Positions 28,088-37,335 of a stretch of 64,000 nucleotides of DNA are shown here, piece by piece; positions within the stretch are counted from its first letter, which is position 1, and each line of letters opens with the position of its first letter. The notes below the pieces were generated by a model. It had not been told where the DNA came from, ran no database searches, and saw only the letters and a program-made list of their open reading frames with translations. The stretch is from Chryseobacterium potabilaquae. GTDB taxonomy: Bacteria > Bacteroidota > Bacteroidia > Flavobacteriales > Weeksellaceae. A program made the translations under genes and the position numbers. The stretch lies in NCBI RefSeq assembly GCF_902728265.1, contig NZ_CACVBR010000003.1, positions 147,959 through 211,958 of the forward strand, in the 5' to 3' direction.

Positions 28088-29167
28088 ATGAAGAATATAA
28101 TCATTACGGGCGGAGCCGGTTTTATTGGATCTCATGTAGTAAGAGAGTTTGTGAAAAATAATCCTGAAACCAAAATTATTAATCTAGATGCTCTTACATA
28201 TGCAGGAAATTTGGAAAATCTAAAGGACGTCGAAAATGAACCCAATTATATTTTCGAAAGAGCCGATATTACAAATCCCGAGGAACTTAGAAAAGTATTT
28301 GAAAAATACAATCCGGATGCCATTATACACCTGGCTGCAGAAAGTCACGTAGACAGAAGCATTACAGATCCAATGGCATTTATCAATACCAATGTGAATG
28401 GCACTGCCAATCTTCTTAATCTCTGTAAAGAGTTCTGGACATTAAATTCTGATCATACTCATGGAAGGTTTCCCAACGAAAAAAGAGCCCATCTGTTCTA
28501 TCATATTTCCACAGATGAAGTATATGGGAGCTTGGGCGAGACAGGGTTTTTCCTAGAAACCACATCTTATGATCCACAATCTCCATATTCCGCTTCCAAA
28601 GCGGCATCAGATCATTTGGTAAGAGCATATGGAAATACATACGGAATGCCCTTCATTGTTTCCAATTGTTCAAACAATTATGGCCCAAATCATTTCCCAG
28701 AAAAACTTATCCCTCTTTGTATTTCGAATATTATTAATGAAAAACCTTTACCAATATATGGAGACGGCAAATACACTAGGGATTGGCTATTCGTGATCGA
28801 TCATGCAAAAGCGATTCACAAGATATTTCATGAATCAAAGACAGGAGAAACTTACAATATCGGAGGATTTAACGAGTGGCAAAATATTAATCTGGTAAAA
28901 GAATTGATAAAGCAAATGGATGCAAAACTCCAAAAGCCTGAGGGATACTCTGAAAAACTCATCACATTCGTTAAAGACAGACCTGGTCACGACAAACGTT
29001 ATGCTATTGACGCAACCAAATTAAACAAAGATTTAGGATGGAAACCCTCGGTAACTTTTGAAGAAGGACTTTCTAAAACAATTGATTGGTATTTAGAAAA
29101 TAAAGAATGGTTGGAAAATGTAACAAGTGGAGACTATCAGAAATATTACGAAAAACAATATAGTTAA
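28088..29167 (+). CDS. rfbB: dTDP-glucose 4,6-dehydratase
   Basis: Converts dTDP-glucose to dTDP-4-keto-6-deoxyglucose, the branch point for deoxy and amino sugars. The 359-residue extended SDR has the NAD-binding GGAGFIGSHVV, LAAESHVDRSI, the active-site STDEVYGSLGE and YSASKAASDHLVRAY (Tyr/Lys pair). It lies between ugd and rfbA. No rfbC or rfbD for rhamnose follows; instead 3,4-ketoisomerase genes occur downstream, directing the product to 3-amino sugars. Confidence 0.97.
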   Translation: MKNIIITGGAGFIGSHVVREFVKNNPETKIINLDALTYAGNLENLKDVENEPNYIFERADITNPEELRKVFEKYNPDAIIHLAAESHVDRSITDPMAFINTNVNGTANLLNLCKEFWTLNSDHTHGRFPNEKRAHLFYHISTDEVYGSLGETGFFLETTSYDPQSPYSASKAASDHLVRAYGNTYGMPFIVSNCSNNYGPNHFPEKLIPLCISNIINEKPLPIYGDGKYTRDWLFVIDHAKAIHKIFHESKTGETYNIGGFNEWQNINLVKELIKQMDAKLQKPEGYSEKLITFVKDRPGHDKRYAIDATKLNKDLGWKPSVTFEEGLSKTIDWYLENKEWLENVTSGDYQKYYEKQYS

Positions 29168-29182
29168 TCTAAATAAAAATAA

Positions 29183-30046
29183 ATGAAAGGTATCATTTTA
29201 GCTGGTGGTTCAGGAACTAGGCTTTATCCCCTTACTATAGCCGTAAGTAAACAGCTAATGCCTGTTTATGATAAACCGATGATATACTACCCTCTTTCAA
29301 CATTGTTATTGGCGGGCATTAAAGACATTCTCATCATCACAACGCCTTATGATCAAGCAGGTTTTATTAAGCTTTTAGGTGATGGCTCGCAAATCGGTTG
29401 TAATATAGAATATGTGGCACAGCCAAGTCCAGATGGACTGGCTCAAGCATTTATATTAGGGGACAAATTTATTGGAAACGATTCAGCCGCATTGGTTTTA
29501 GGAGATAATATTTTTTATGGCTCCGAAATGGGTACTTTATTAAAGAATAAAACTAATCCTGATGGAGGTGTGGTTTTTGCCTATCATGTTTCTGATCCCG
29601 AGAGATATGGTGTAGTGGAGTTTGATGATCATTTCAAAGCCGTCTCTATTGAGGAAAAGCCTTTACAACCAAAATCCAACTATGCTGTTCCAGGATTATA
29701 TTTCTATGATAATGAAGTAGTTAATATTGCCAAAAACATACAACCATCCTCAAGAGGTGAACTCGAAATCACTGATGTCAATAATGTATATCTTAAAAAG
29801 AATAAACTTGAGGTGGGTGTTTTAGATAGAGGTACAGCATGGCTTGATACAGGAACTTTCGATTCTCTAAATGATGCCTCAGAATTTGTAAGAGTAATCG
29901 AAAAAAGGCAAGGCTTTAAAATAGGATGTATTGAAGAAATTGCATTCAGAAATCAATTTATTAACGAAGAAGAATTATTAGAAACTGCCGCAAAGTATGG
30001 CAAAAGTGGGTATGGCGAATATTTAAAGAAACTTATACTTAAATAA
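29183..30046 (+). CDS. rfbA: Glucose-1-phosphate thymidylyltransferase
   Basis: Makes dTDP-glucose from dTTP and glucose-1-phosphate. The 287 residues start [18 protein letters not shown], with [18 protein letters not shown] and VLGDNIFYG as further family motifs. The C-terminal part includes [14 protein letters not shown]. It supplies the substrate of rfbB, whose stop lies 15 bases upstream. Confidence 0.97.
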   Translation: MKGIILAGGSGTRLYPLTIAVSKQLMPVYDKPMIYYPLSTLLLAGIKDILIITTPYDQAGFIKLLGDGSQIGCNIEYVAQPSPDGLAQAFILGDKFIGNDSAALVLGDNIFYGSEMGTLLKNKTNPDGGVVFAYHVSDPERYGVVEFDDHFKAVSIEEKPLQPKSNYAVPGLYFYDNEVVNIAKNIQPSSRGELEITDVNNVYLKKNKLEVGVLDRGTAWLDTGTFDSLNDASEFVRVIEKRQGFKIGCIEEIAFRNQFINEEELLETAAKYGKSGYGEYLKKLILK

Positions 30047-30113
30047 AAAAACTTTCTATATCTATTCCTTATAAAAGCCAATCCTTCTGTCATAAAATAA
30101 TAAATATATTCAA

Positions 30114-30121
30114 TATATTTG
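30114..30121 (+). promoter_or_regulatory. Candidate -7 box (TATATTTG) before the ABC exporter
   Basis: Exact TAnnTTTG in the 167-base gap between rfbA and the permease gene, 92 bases before the ATG. No -33 element, so weak. Confidence 0.3.
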
Positions 30122-30213
30122 TTATTACCTTTCTATTGTATGCCATAAAAAATTCAAAAAATAAAGAAAGGAAAGAAATTAATTATTGTAAGTTTATATA
30201 AATTTTTACACAA

Positions 30214-31062
30214 ATGAATGAACCACAACAAAAGTGGACGGAAACGATTGAAGCAAACCATTCTTTATTTGACTTAAAACCTCAAGAAATTTGGAGATAT
30301 CGAGATCTTGTATATATGTTTGTAAAAAGAGACTTTGTTTCAAGCTTTAAACAAACAATCTTAGGTCCCATTTGGTTTTTTATTAATCCCATATTAACTA
30401 CCATCGTCTATTTGATAGTTTTTGGAAGAATTGCTAATCTACCCACTGATGGTGCTCCTCCGCTATTATTTTATCTTGCAGGGGTTACTCTTTGGAATTA
30501 TTTCTCATCATGTTTGTTAGGAACATCCTCAACATTTGTAGGAAATGCAAGTATTTTTGGAAAAGTTTATTTTCCCAGATTAGTATCTCCATTATCTATT
30601 GTAATTTCTAACTTGATGCGATTTGCAGTACAATTTCTATTATTCATAATGGGGTGGGTATATTACTTATCAAAAGGAGAGATTCATCCTAATATTTGGA
30701 TTGTAGCAACTCCCTTTTTGATCTTACTTATGGCTCTATTTGCTTTAGGTGTTGGAATGATTTTTTCAGCACTTACGACCAAATATAAAGATCTCAGTAT
30801 GCTATTAGGATTTGGAGTGAGTTTATACATGTATGCTACCCCTGTCATTTATCCTACATCCTCCTTACCCGGAATTTTCAAAAAAATGGCATTTTATAAT
30901 CCTTTAACAGGAATTTTCGAATGCTTTAAATATGCTTGGCTAGGAGTAGGAGACTTTTCTCCTGCAATGTTAATGATCAGTACTTTTATTATTATTATAC
31001 TTTTAGTAATAGGTACAGTAACTTTCAACAAGGTTGAAAAAACGTTCATGGACACAGTTTAA
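30214..31062 (+). CDS. wzm: Polysaccharide ABC exporter, permease subunit (Wzm type)
   Basis: Inner-membrane permease of an ABC-2 exporter for a lipid-linked glycan. The 282 residues begin with an amphipathic N-terminus (EIWRYRDLVYMFVKRDFVSSFKQTILGPIWFFINP), the typical entry helix of Wzm/TagG proteins. Six hydrophobic segments follow. The YKDLSMLLGFGVSLYMYATPVIYP stretch is the ABC-2 signature. It is paired with the ATPase gene 36 bases downstream. The window shows no Wzx/Wzy, which fits ABC-dependent export. Confidence 0.94.
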   Translation: MNEPQQKWTETIEANHSLFDLKPQEIWRYRDLVYMFVKRDFVSSFKQTILGPIWFFINPILTTIVYLIVFGRIANLPTDGAPPLLFYLAGVTLWNYFSSCLLGTSSTFVGNASIFGKVYFPRLVSPLSIVISNLMRFAVQFLLFIMGWVYYLSKGEIHPNIWIVATPFLILLMALFALGVGMIFSALTTKYKDLSMLLGFGVSLYMYATPVIYPTSSLPGIFKKMAFYNPLTGIFECFKYAWLGVGDFSPAMLMISTFIIIILLVIGTVTFNKVEKTFMDTV

Positions 31063-31098
31063 AAAAATTATCTAAATTTCCCAAATTAAATAAATAAA

Positions 31099-32358
31099 AT
31101 GCTGGCTTTAAAAGCAGAAAATATATCAAAACAATATCGACTGGGTCAAGTTGGCACAGGTACGCTATCGCATGACCTCAACCGATTCTGGCATAAGCTA
31201 AGAGGAAAAGAAGACCCTTATCTAAAAATTGGTGAAACCAATGACAGAACTTCCAAAGGAAATTCCGAATATGTTTGGTCACTCCGTGATATTAATTTCG
31301 AAATAGAACAAGGAGATGCCATTGGAATTATAGGAAGAAACGGAGCAGGAAAATCAACCCTTCTAAAGCTACTCAGTAAAGTTACAAAACCTACTACCGG
31401 TAAAATTTATACTCGTGGGCGTATTGCTTCGTTACTAGAAGTTGGAACAGGATTCCATCCAGAAATGACAGGTCGCGAAAATGTATATCTCAATGGAGCA
31501 ATTCTTGGAATGACTCGAAAAGAAATAGCCCGAAAATTTGATGAAATAGTTGACTTTTCCGGCGTGGAAAGATATATTGACACCCCAGTAAAAAGATATT
31601 CTTCAGGGATGTATGTACGTCTTGCTTTTGCGGTTGCAGCTCATTTAGAATCTGAAATTTTAATCGTAGATGAAGTATTAGCTGTTGGAGATGCAGATTT
31701 TCAAAAAAAATGTTTAGGAAAAATGGGAGATGTGACTAAAGGAGAAGGAAGAACCATACTTTTTGTAAGCCATAATATGACGGCAGTTAAAGAACTGTGT
31801 AACAATGGTATTCTTTTAAATCAAGGCATGATCAATTATCAGGGTAATATGCTGGATACCATTATTGAATATCAAAAAAATAGCACCACTGCAAATTCTT
31901 ATTTTTATGATGGTAATATAGAAAATGCTGTTGGAAATGAAAACATCAGAATTAAAGAGTTTTTCGTAGCTCCTATCAGTGGAAGCTTAATTGATATTGA
32001 TTCCGGAGTTCATGTTAAATTAGTTTTCCAAAACTACTGCCCTAATATTACTCTTGATACCACATTTGAGCTAAGAAATTATGAAGAACTTGTTATTTTT
32101 CATGTAGGAGCTTTCGCAGCTAAAAATCAAGATTCCAAAATCGGAGAATATATTGTAGAATTTGATATTCCGGCAGGCTTACTCAATGCAGGCAATTATT
32201 ATTTCAAATTATATTTTGGAAAAGATCAAACAGTTCTTTTATTTGGAATTGACAATTTCATTGGATTTGAAGTAGAAAATGTGAAAGTGGGAAATAAACT
32301 TCATATATATCCGGGAGTAACAAGACCTCATTTTGAATATAATATACAAACACCATGA
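31099..32358 (+). CDS. wzt: Polysaccharide ABC exporter, ATPase with C-terminal glycan-binding domain (Wzt type)
   Basis: Energises the permease. Walker A is GRNGAGKST (from about residue 79), the signature is YSSGMYVRLAFAVAA, and Walker B is ILIVDEVLAVGD. The N-terminal domain carries the extra insertion (HDLNRFWHKLRGKEDPYL) seen in O-antigen/teichoic exporters. Residues about 265-419 form a separate beta-rich domain like the carbohydrate-binding C-terminus of Wzt, which in known systems recognises the finished, capped polymer. The 3' end overlaps the next gene by 4 bases (ATGA). Confidence 0.94.
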   Translation: MLALKAENISKQYRLGQVGTGTLSHDLNRFWHKLRGKEDPYLKIGETNDRTSKGNSEYVWSLRDINFEIEQGDAIGIIGRNGAGKSTLLKLLSKVTKPTTGKIYTRGRIASLLEVGTGFHPEMTGRENVYLNGAILGMTRKEIARKFDEIVDFSGVERYIDTPVKRYSSGMYVRLAFAVAAHLESEILIVDEVLAVGDADFQKKCLGKMGDVTKGEGRTILFVSHNMTAVKELCNNGILLNQGMINYQGNMLDTIIEYQKNSTTANSYFYDGNIENAVGNENIRIKEFFVAPISGSLIDIDSGVHVKLVFQNYCPNITLDTTFELRNYEELVIFHVGAFAAKNQDSKIGEYIVEFDIPAGLLNAGNYYFKLYFGKDQTVLLFGIDNFIGFEVENVKVGNKLHIYPGVTRPHFEYNIQTP

Positions 32359-32756
32359 TACCGCACATTATAGAACTTCCCAAAATATATGACAAAAGAG
32401 GTAATCTTTCCTTTTTTGAGCAACCTAATCAATTGCCTTTTCAAATAGAAAGGACCTATTGGATTTATGATGTTCCCGGTGGAGAAACGAGAGGAAGTCA
32501 TGCATTTAAAGAACAACAAGAGTTTATTATTGCCCTTTCAGGAAGTTTTGATGTCATCATACATGACGGTAAAGAAGAAAAGAAATTTTCCTTAAACAGA
32601 TCATATTATGGTTTATACATTCCTAATATGTTTTGGCGTAAATTAGAAAACTTTTCCACCAATTCTCTTGCGCTCATTGTTTCTGATAAACATTACAATG
32701 AACATGATTATATAAGAAACTTTGAAGATTTTAAAACATTAGCAAATGGAAAATAA
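32355..32756 (+). CDS. FdtA/QdtA-like sugar 3,4-ketoisomerase cupin, copy 1 (second active-site His replaced)
   Basis: A 133-residue cupin of the WxcM/FdtA family. These enzymes turn dTDP-4-keto-6-deoxyglucose into the 3-keto sugar. The fold is clear (GNLSFFEQPNQLPFQIERTYWIYDVPGGETRGSHAFKEQQEF). In FdtA two active-site histidines lie in an H-x-H motif. Here the first is His49 but the second position is Phe51. The protein may thus have reduced or altered chemistry, or act as a partner of copy 2. It overlaps wzt by 4 bases and copy 2 by 11 bases. Confidence 0.85.
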   Translation: MIPHIIELPKIYDKRGNLSFFEQPNQLPFQIERTYWIYDVPGGETRGSHAFKEQQEFIIALSGSFDVIIHDGKEEKKFSLNRSYYGLYIPNMFWRKLENFSTNSLALIVSDKHYNEHDYIRNFEDFKTLANGK

Positions 32757-33168
32757 AATTTCGGTATTCGACTGTAGCGTTATTGATTTGGGAAAAATAA
32801 GTTTTGATGAAGGAAATCTTACTGTAGTAGAAAACAATTCCTCATTTCCATTTAATATAAAAAGAGTTTTTTATTTGTATGATATTGTTGGAGGTGAAAG
32901 CAGAGGAGCTCATTCTCATAAAGAATGTCACCAATTCTTGGTTGCCGCAAGTGGAAGCTTTGAGGTTTCTCTTGATGATGGTAAGTTTAAAAGACAGGTT
33001 TTTCTGAACCGTCCTGATATAGGATTACATATTCCTCCCGGAATTTGGGCTTCCGAAATCAATTTTTCTTCAGGAGCAATCTGTTTGGTATTGGCATCTC
33101 ACCTTTACAATGAAAAAGATTATATTAGAAGTTATGAAACCTTTTTAAAAGTACAGAATGAACTATAA
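32746..33168 (+). CDS. FdtA/QdtA-like sugar 3,4-ketoisomerase cupin, copy 2
   Basis: A 140-residue paralogue of the preceding gene with both histidines in place (RGAHSHKE, His56 and His58), so it is the likelier active enzyme. It would convert dTDP-4-keto-6-deoxyglucose (from RfbB) to dTDP-3-keto-6-deoxyhexose, the substrate of the DegT aminotransferase at 36232. Whether it makes the galacto (FdtA) or gluco (QdtA) form cannot be decided here. It overlaps both neighbours by about 11 bases, indicating translational coupling. Confidence 0.88.
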   Translation: MENKISVFDCSVIDLGKISFDEGNLTVVENNSSFPFNIKRVFYLYDIVGGESRGAHSHKECHQFLVAASGSFEVSLDDGKFKRQVFLNRPDIGLHIPPGIWASEINFSSGAICLVLASHLYNEKDYIRSYETFLKVQNEL

Positions 33169-33709
33169 GATTCACAATTTAGCTGATGTACAAACTGAGC
33201 ATATTGGTGAAGAAACTACTATTTGGCAATTTTGTGTTATTTTAAAGAATGCTCAGATTGGCAATAACTGTAATATCAATTGTAATGTCTTTATTGAAAA
33301 TGATGTAGTTATTGGTAATAATGTAACCATAAAGCCAGGTGTACAAATTTGGGACGGTGTTATCTTGGAAGATAATGTATTTGTGGGTCCGAATGTAACA
33401 TTCACTAATGATCTAGTACCAAGGTCTAAACAATATCCTGTAGAATTTAAAAAAACTAGAGTCAACAAAGGAGCATCAATAGGAGCTAACTCCACCATTG
33501 TTGCAGGGAATACAATTGGTGCAAATTCATTAATAGGCGCAGGAAGTGTTGTCACAAAAAACATTCCTGCAAATACCGTTTGGTATGGAAATCCTGCCAT
33601 TCAAAAAGGCTATATCACAGCCGATGGGACTCTCCTTAATAATGACCTAAAAGACTCATTTGGAAATGAATATTTTTTTGATGATACAGTATTAATTAAA
33701 AAGCTATAA
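33158..33709 (+). CDS. Left-handed beta-helix N-acyltransferase, FdtC/QdtC-like
   Basis: A 183-residue hexapeptide-repeat transferase. The N-terminus is [27 protein letters not shown], with repeats [29 protein letters not shown] and a later cap [10 protein letters not shown]. This form, with an Asn/Asp-rich loop ([10 protein letters not shown]), is typical of nucleotide-sugar 3-N-acetyltransferases. Beside the ketoisomerases and a DegT aminotransferase it would complete dTDP-Fuc3NAc or dTDP-Qui3NAc. The donor is probably acetyl-CoA. Confidence 0.85.
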   Translation: MNYKIHNLADVQTEHIGEETTIWQFCVILKNAQIGNNCNINCNVFIENDVVIGNNVTIKPGVQIWDGVILEDNVFVGPNVTFTNDLVPRSKQYPVEFKKTRVNKGASIGANSTIVAGNTIGANSLIGAGSVVTKNIPANTVWYGNPAIQKGYITADGTLLNNDLKDSFGNEYFFDDTVLIKKL

Positions 33710-33734
33710 TGCGAAACATGTAAAAAGTCCTCAA

Positions 33735-34673
33735 ATGGAATCGAAAAAGTTATCTTTAATTTTACTTTCTTATTACAGTGAATACCGCATTTTAAAGGTG
33801 TATGAAACTGTTAAAAAATTATTATCACAACATAATATCCCTTTCGAATTTATTATTATAGATGACGGATCTAAGGATAATTCATATAAAATCTCATTAC
33901 AGCTAGAGCAACAAGAAACTAATGTAAAAGCCTTTCAATTAAGTAAAAACTATACCAGTCATTATTCCATTTTTGCAGGTCTTTCATTAAGCACAGGAGC
34001 TTGTGCATTGCCTATTGTTGATGATGAACAACAACCTTATGAAACAATTATAGATATGTATAATCTCTGGCTAAATGGCGAAAAAATCATCATCCCCCAT
34101 AGAATTACGAGAGAAGATCATTGGAAAAGCAAAATATTTTCGGAAACATACTATAAAATCATGAATCGATTAACGGAAGTTCAATTTCCTACAGGAGGAG
34201 CTGATTTATTTTTCATAGACAGAGAAATCATAGATATTCTTAATACCAGAATTCATCCGCGAAACACCTCTACAGTTGTCGAAATCTTAAGACTTGGTTT
34301 TAATCCTTATTTTTATGGATATAGCAGACCAATAGGTATTAACGGAAAATCTCGTTGGACCGCTAAAAAAAAATGGAGATTAGCAAAAGATACTTTTTTT
34401 TCTTCCTCTTCATTCCCCATTAAATTTATTTTTAACCTGGGACTTTGGGTTTCTTTAATATCTTTTCTGTTGATTCTTTTTTATTCATATCTCAAAATTT
34501 CCAATAGTGATTTACTTGGAGATATGCTACCTAGAGGCTGGACAAGCATTATTTTATTCATCTCTTTCTTTGGTGGTTTAATTCTTTTTTCATTGGGAGT
34601 TATTGCCGAATATATTTGGAGAATTTTTGAAGAAGTAAAAGATCGTCCCACGTACATTATAAAAGATAAATAA
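33735..34673 (+). CDS. Membrane GT2 glycosyltransferase, GtrB/DPM1-like
   Basis: A 312-residue family-2 glycosyltransferase with an N-terminal GT-A domain (SLILLSYYSEYRI, IIIDDGSKDNSYKI, VDDEQQPYE in place of the usual DADLQDPPE). Two C-terminal membrane helices lie at about 230-250 and 270-295. Such proteins load a sugar onto undecaprenyl or polyprenyl phosphate on the cytosolic side. The polytopic protein encoded next is a good candidate for the enzyme that uses this lipid-linked sugar outside. Confidence 0.88.
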   Translation: MESKKLSLILLSYYSEYRILKVYETVKKLLSQHNIPFEFIIIDDGSKDNSYKISLQLEQQETNVKAFQLSKNYTSHYSIFAGLSLSTGACALPIVDDEQQPYETIIDMYNLWLNGEKIIIPHRITREDHWKSKIFSETYYKIMNRLTEVQFPTGGADLFFIDREIIDILNTRIHPRNTSTVVEILRLGFNPYFYGYSRPIGINGKSRWTAKKKWRLAKDTFFSSSSFPIKFIFNLGLWVSLISFLLILFYSYLKISNSDLLGDMLPRGWTSIILFISFFGGLILFSLGVIAEYIWRIFEEVKDRPTYIIKDK

Positions 34674-34689
34674 GGAAATTGAGAACCCT

Positions 34690-36186
34690 ATGCTTAAATA
34701 TTTAAACAAAATACAACCCATTTATTATATTTTAGGTGTTTTTTTATTGTGCCTAACTCTTACATTCCTTGGCAACGATAGGTTTCCTTTCAAATATGCA
34801 AAGGATTTTGACGAGAAAAGTTATCTAGAGATTATAAGATATTTGCCTGATCTTTTTCATCATAAAAGTTTTGACTCTTATTATATTTCCAGGTTATTAG
34901 TTCCTGGAATTGCTCATTATATTATCCGTTTTTTACAATTAGACTACAGTAATGAAACTATTCAAAATATTTTTTTAGGCCTAAACTTTTTAAGTATTTT
35001 ATTAGGATGTTATTATTACTTTAAGATTATAAAAATAAAAAATTATTCTTCAAATCTTATTGCTATTGGGTTTTGCTTCTTATTTGTGAATTTTTTCGTT
35101 ATGAAATTCTCTAGTTTTTATTCTATTCTGATGGATATGTTTGGTTTCACATCGGGAATTATACTGTACTATTACTATCTTACAAAAAAGAAGATCTTAT
35201 TTTACTCCCTTTTGTTAATATGTATGTTTATTTTTCCTACAACCATACTCATTGTATTAGGAGTAATGCTATCTGATATTATTACATTTGATGAAAAGGG
35301 ATTAAATATAAATAAGAATTTTAATAAATGGCTATGGAGTATTCTTAGTTTTGCCTTATTATTTTTAGTAAGCATTTGTTACATAAGATATGATTTTATC
35401 ACTACAAAAGCAAATGCTGATTTTGCTAATCAAATGTCTCAAAATTTTATTCCACTTACTATATTAACATTCATTATATTTTTATATTTTGCGGTGAAAC
35501 AACTCCTTCAGATAGCAAATAATGTATCAGTACGCTATAAAGGTTTTATTTCTCCTACATTTTATTCGTCTATAGGAATACTTTTATTTTATTTATCAGT
35601 TTCGAAGTACTTAAGTGTTAATTTCCAAGGAACTAAAGCTTTTTCATCCACAAGTTTTATAGCCAATCTCCTATATCAAATCCTTTCATTTCCCCTAAAG
35701 TTTATGATCACGCATTTTATATATTATGGCCTATTTGTGGTCTTTATTTTATTTTTTCACAAAGTTTTATTTCTATATGCTAAGAATAATTTAGATTCAT
35801 TTCAAAAAATAATTTTTACCCTTTTTATTATATTTTCTATTTTAGGAACAGAAACAAGACAATTTTTACAATTATTTCCTTTTGTTTTATTTATATTTTT
35901 AGATTCGCTCAAAAATTATAAATTTAGTGCTAATCTTGTTTTGGGGATATTTATATTCCAATTAATATGGTCTCGTTTTTGGTATATCATTGATTTACCC
36001 GAGGGATTTTTATTTTATGCTCTTAAGGATAAAGATATTTCCGATTTCCCTGCCCAACGTTATTTCCAATTTCAAGGTCCGTGGTTATCTGAAACTAATT
36101 CTATTTGGTATGGAGCAATATTTATAATTATATATTTAATAACATACACAATTTTAAAAAAGAGTCAACAAACCAATATAGATTAG
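34690..36186 (+). CDS. Polytopic membrane protein, candidate GT-C glycosyltransferase
   Basis: 498 residues with about ten or more hydrophobic segments. The first periplasmic loop contains acidic residues (KYAKDFDEKSYLEIIRYL), as in GT-C enzymes that use polyprenyl-phosphate sugars. The gene is markedly AT-rich and Phe/Ile/Tyr-rich. No specific family is recognised. Its place directly after the GtrB-like enzyme (16-base gap) suggests a periplasmic side-chain transferase. A Wzy-like polymerase is an alternative, but the exporter is ABC-type, which makes that less likely. Confidence 0.65.
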   Translation: MLKYLNKIQPIYYILGVFLLCLTLTFLGNDRFPFKYAKDFDEKSYLEIIRYLPDLFHHKSFDSYYISRLLVPGIAHYIIRFLQLDYSNETIQNIFLGLNFLSILLGCYYYFKIIKIKNYSSNLIAIGFCFLFVNFFVMKFSSFYSILMDMFGFTSGIILYYYYLTKKKILFYSLLLICMFIFPTTILIVLGVMLSDIITFDEKGLNINKNFNKWLWSILSFALLFLVSICYIRYDFITTKANADFANQMSQNFIPLTILTFIIFLYFAVKQLLQIANNVSVRYKGFISPTFYSSIGILLFYLSVSKYLSVNFQGTKAFSSTSFIANLLYQILSFPLKFMITHFIYYGLFVVFILFFHKVLFLYAKNNLDSFQKIIFTLFIIFSILGTETRQFLQLFPFVLFIFLDSLKNYKFSANLVLGIFIFQLIWSRFWYIIDLPEGFLFYALKDKDISDFPAQRYFQFQGPWLSETNSIWYGAIFIIIYLITYTILKKSQQTNID

Positions 36187-36231
36187 AAAATAATTAATCT
36201 AAGATGTTTTATAACATAAATTTTTATCCTG

Positions 36232-37335
36232 ATGATCAAATTTTTAGACTTACAACAAATCAATTTACAATATCAAGAAGAAATCGAAGCTAAACTTTTA
36301 GAAGTTTTTCGTTCGGGATGGTATCTTATGGGAGGTGCACTTTCCAACTTTGAGAAAAAACTGTCTCAATATACTGGAGCGAAGCATGCTATTGGTGTAG
36401 CAAATGGATTAGATGCATTACGTCTTATCTTACGTGCTTATATCGAAATGGGATTTATGAAACCCGGTGATGAGATTATTGTTCCCTCTAATACTTATAT
36501 TGCCTCTATTCTTGCCATTTCAGATAATGGACTTGTTCCTATACTAGTGGAACCAGATATTGATAACTACAATATTGATATATTAAAAATTGAAGAAAAG
36601 ATAACTCCAAAGACTAAAGGTATTTTGATTGTACATTTATATGGAAGAGTTGTTTTTTCAGAAGTATTAACAAGTTTAGCCACCCAATATAACTTGAAAG
36701 TCATTGAAGATAATGCACAAGCAATCGGAGCAGAATGGAATGATAAAAAATCCGGAAATTTAGGCGATGCTGCCGGCTTCAGCTTTTACCCAGGTAAAAA
36801 TCTGGGGGCTTTAGGAGACGCGGGAGGTATAACCACAAATGACGAAAAGCTAGCGCAAACAATAAGAGCCCTTGCAAATTACGGTTCCAATCAGAAGTAT
36901 ATCAATATTTATAAGGGATTAAACTCCAGATTAGATGAAATTCAGGCTGCCGTATTGGAGGTAAAATTAAACTATATTGACGAAGAAAATAACAAAAGAA
37001 GGGAGGTTGCCAAACAATTTATACAAGGCATATCCAATCCCCAAATAACCTTACCAGAATATCCTGATAAAGAAAAGGAACATGTTTGGCATTTATTTGT
37101 GATTAGGACTACTGATAGAGATAGACTTCAACAATATCTTACGGAGAACGGAATCCAAACGCTCATTCACTACCCTATTCCTCCTCATAAACAAGAGGCA
37201 TATAAGGAATGGAATGAACTTTCCTTTCCTATTAGTGAAAAAATTCATGAAGAAGTATTGAGTTTACCTATTTCTTCTATAATAAAGAAAGAAGATATTG
37301 AAAAAATAATTTCAGTCTTAAATGGTTTCGAATAA
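36232..37335 (+). CDS. DegT/DnrJ/EryC1/StrS aminotransferase (FdtB/QdtB-like)
   Basis: PLP-dependent sugar aminotransferase of 367 residues. Landmarks are [21 protein letters not shown], the cofactor loop [26 protein letters not shown] and the PLP-lysine segment [19 protein letters not shown]. Sequences of this form act on dTDP-3-keto-6-deoxyhexoses. With RfbA, RfbB, the ketoisomerases and the acyltransferase, all steps to a dTDP-3-acetamido-3,6-dideoxyhexose are covered. It overlaps the next gene by 14 bases. Confidence 0.92.
   Translation: MIKFLDLQQINLQYQEEIEAKLLEVFRSGWYLMGGALSNFEKKLSQYTGAKHAIGVANGLDALRLILRAYIEMGFMKPGDEIIVPSNTYIASILAISDNGLVPILVEPDIDNYNIDILKIEEKITPKTKGILIVHLYGRVVFSEVLTSLATQYNLKVIEDNAQAIGAEWNDKKSGNLGDAAGFSFYPGKNLGALGDAGGITTNDEKLAQTIRALANYGSNQKYINIYKGLNSRLDEIQAAVLEVKLNYIDEENNKRREVAKQFIQGISNPQITLPEYPDKEKEHVWHLFVIRTTDRDRLQQYLTENGIQTLIHYPIPPHKQEAYKEWNELSFPISEKIHEEVLSLPISSIIKKEDIEKIISVLNGFE

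Noticed and set aside
33253..33600. 115-codon minus-strand ORF inside the FdtC-like gene
   Set aside because: Antisense to hexapeptide repeats, whose periodic codons commonly leave long open frames on the other strand.
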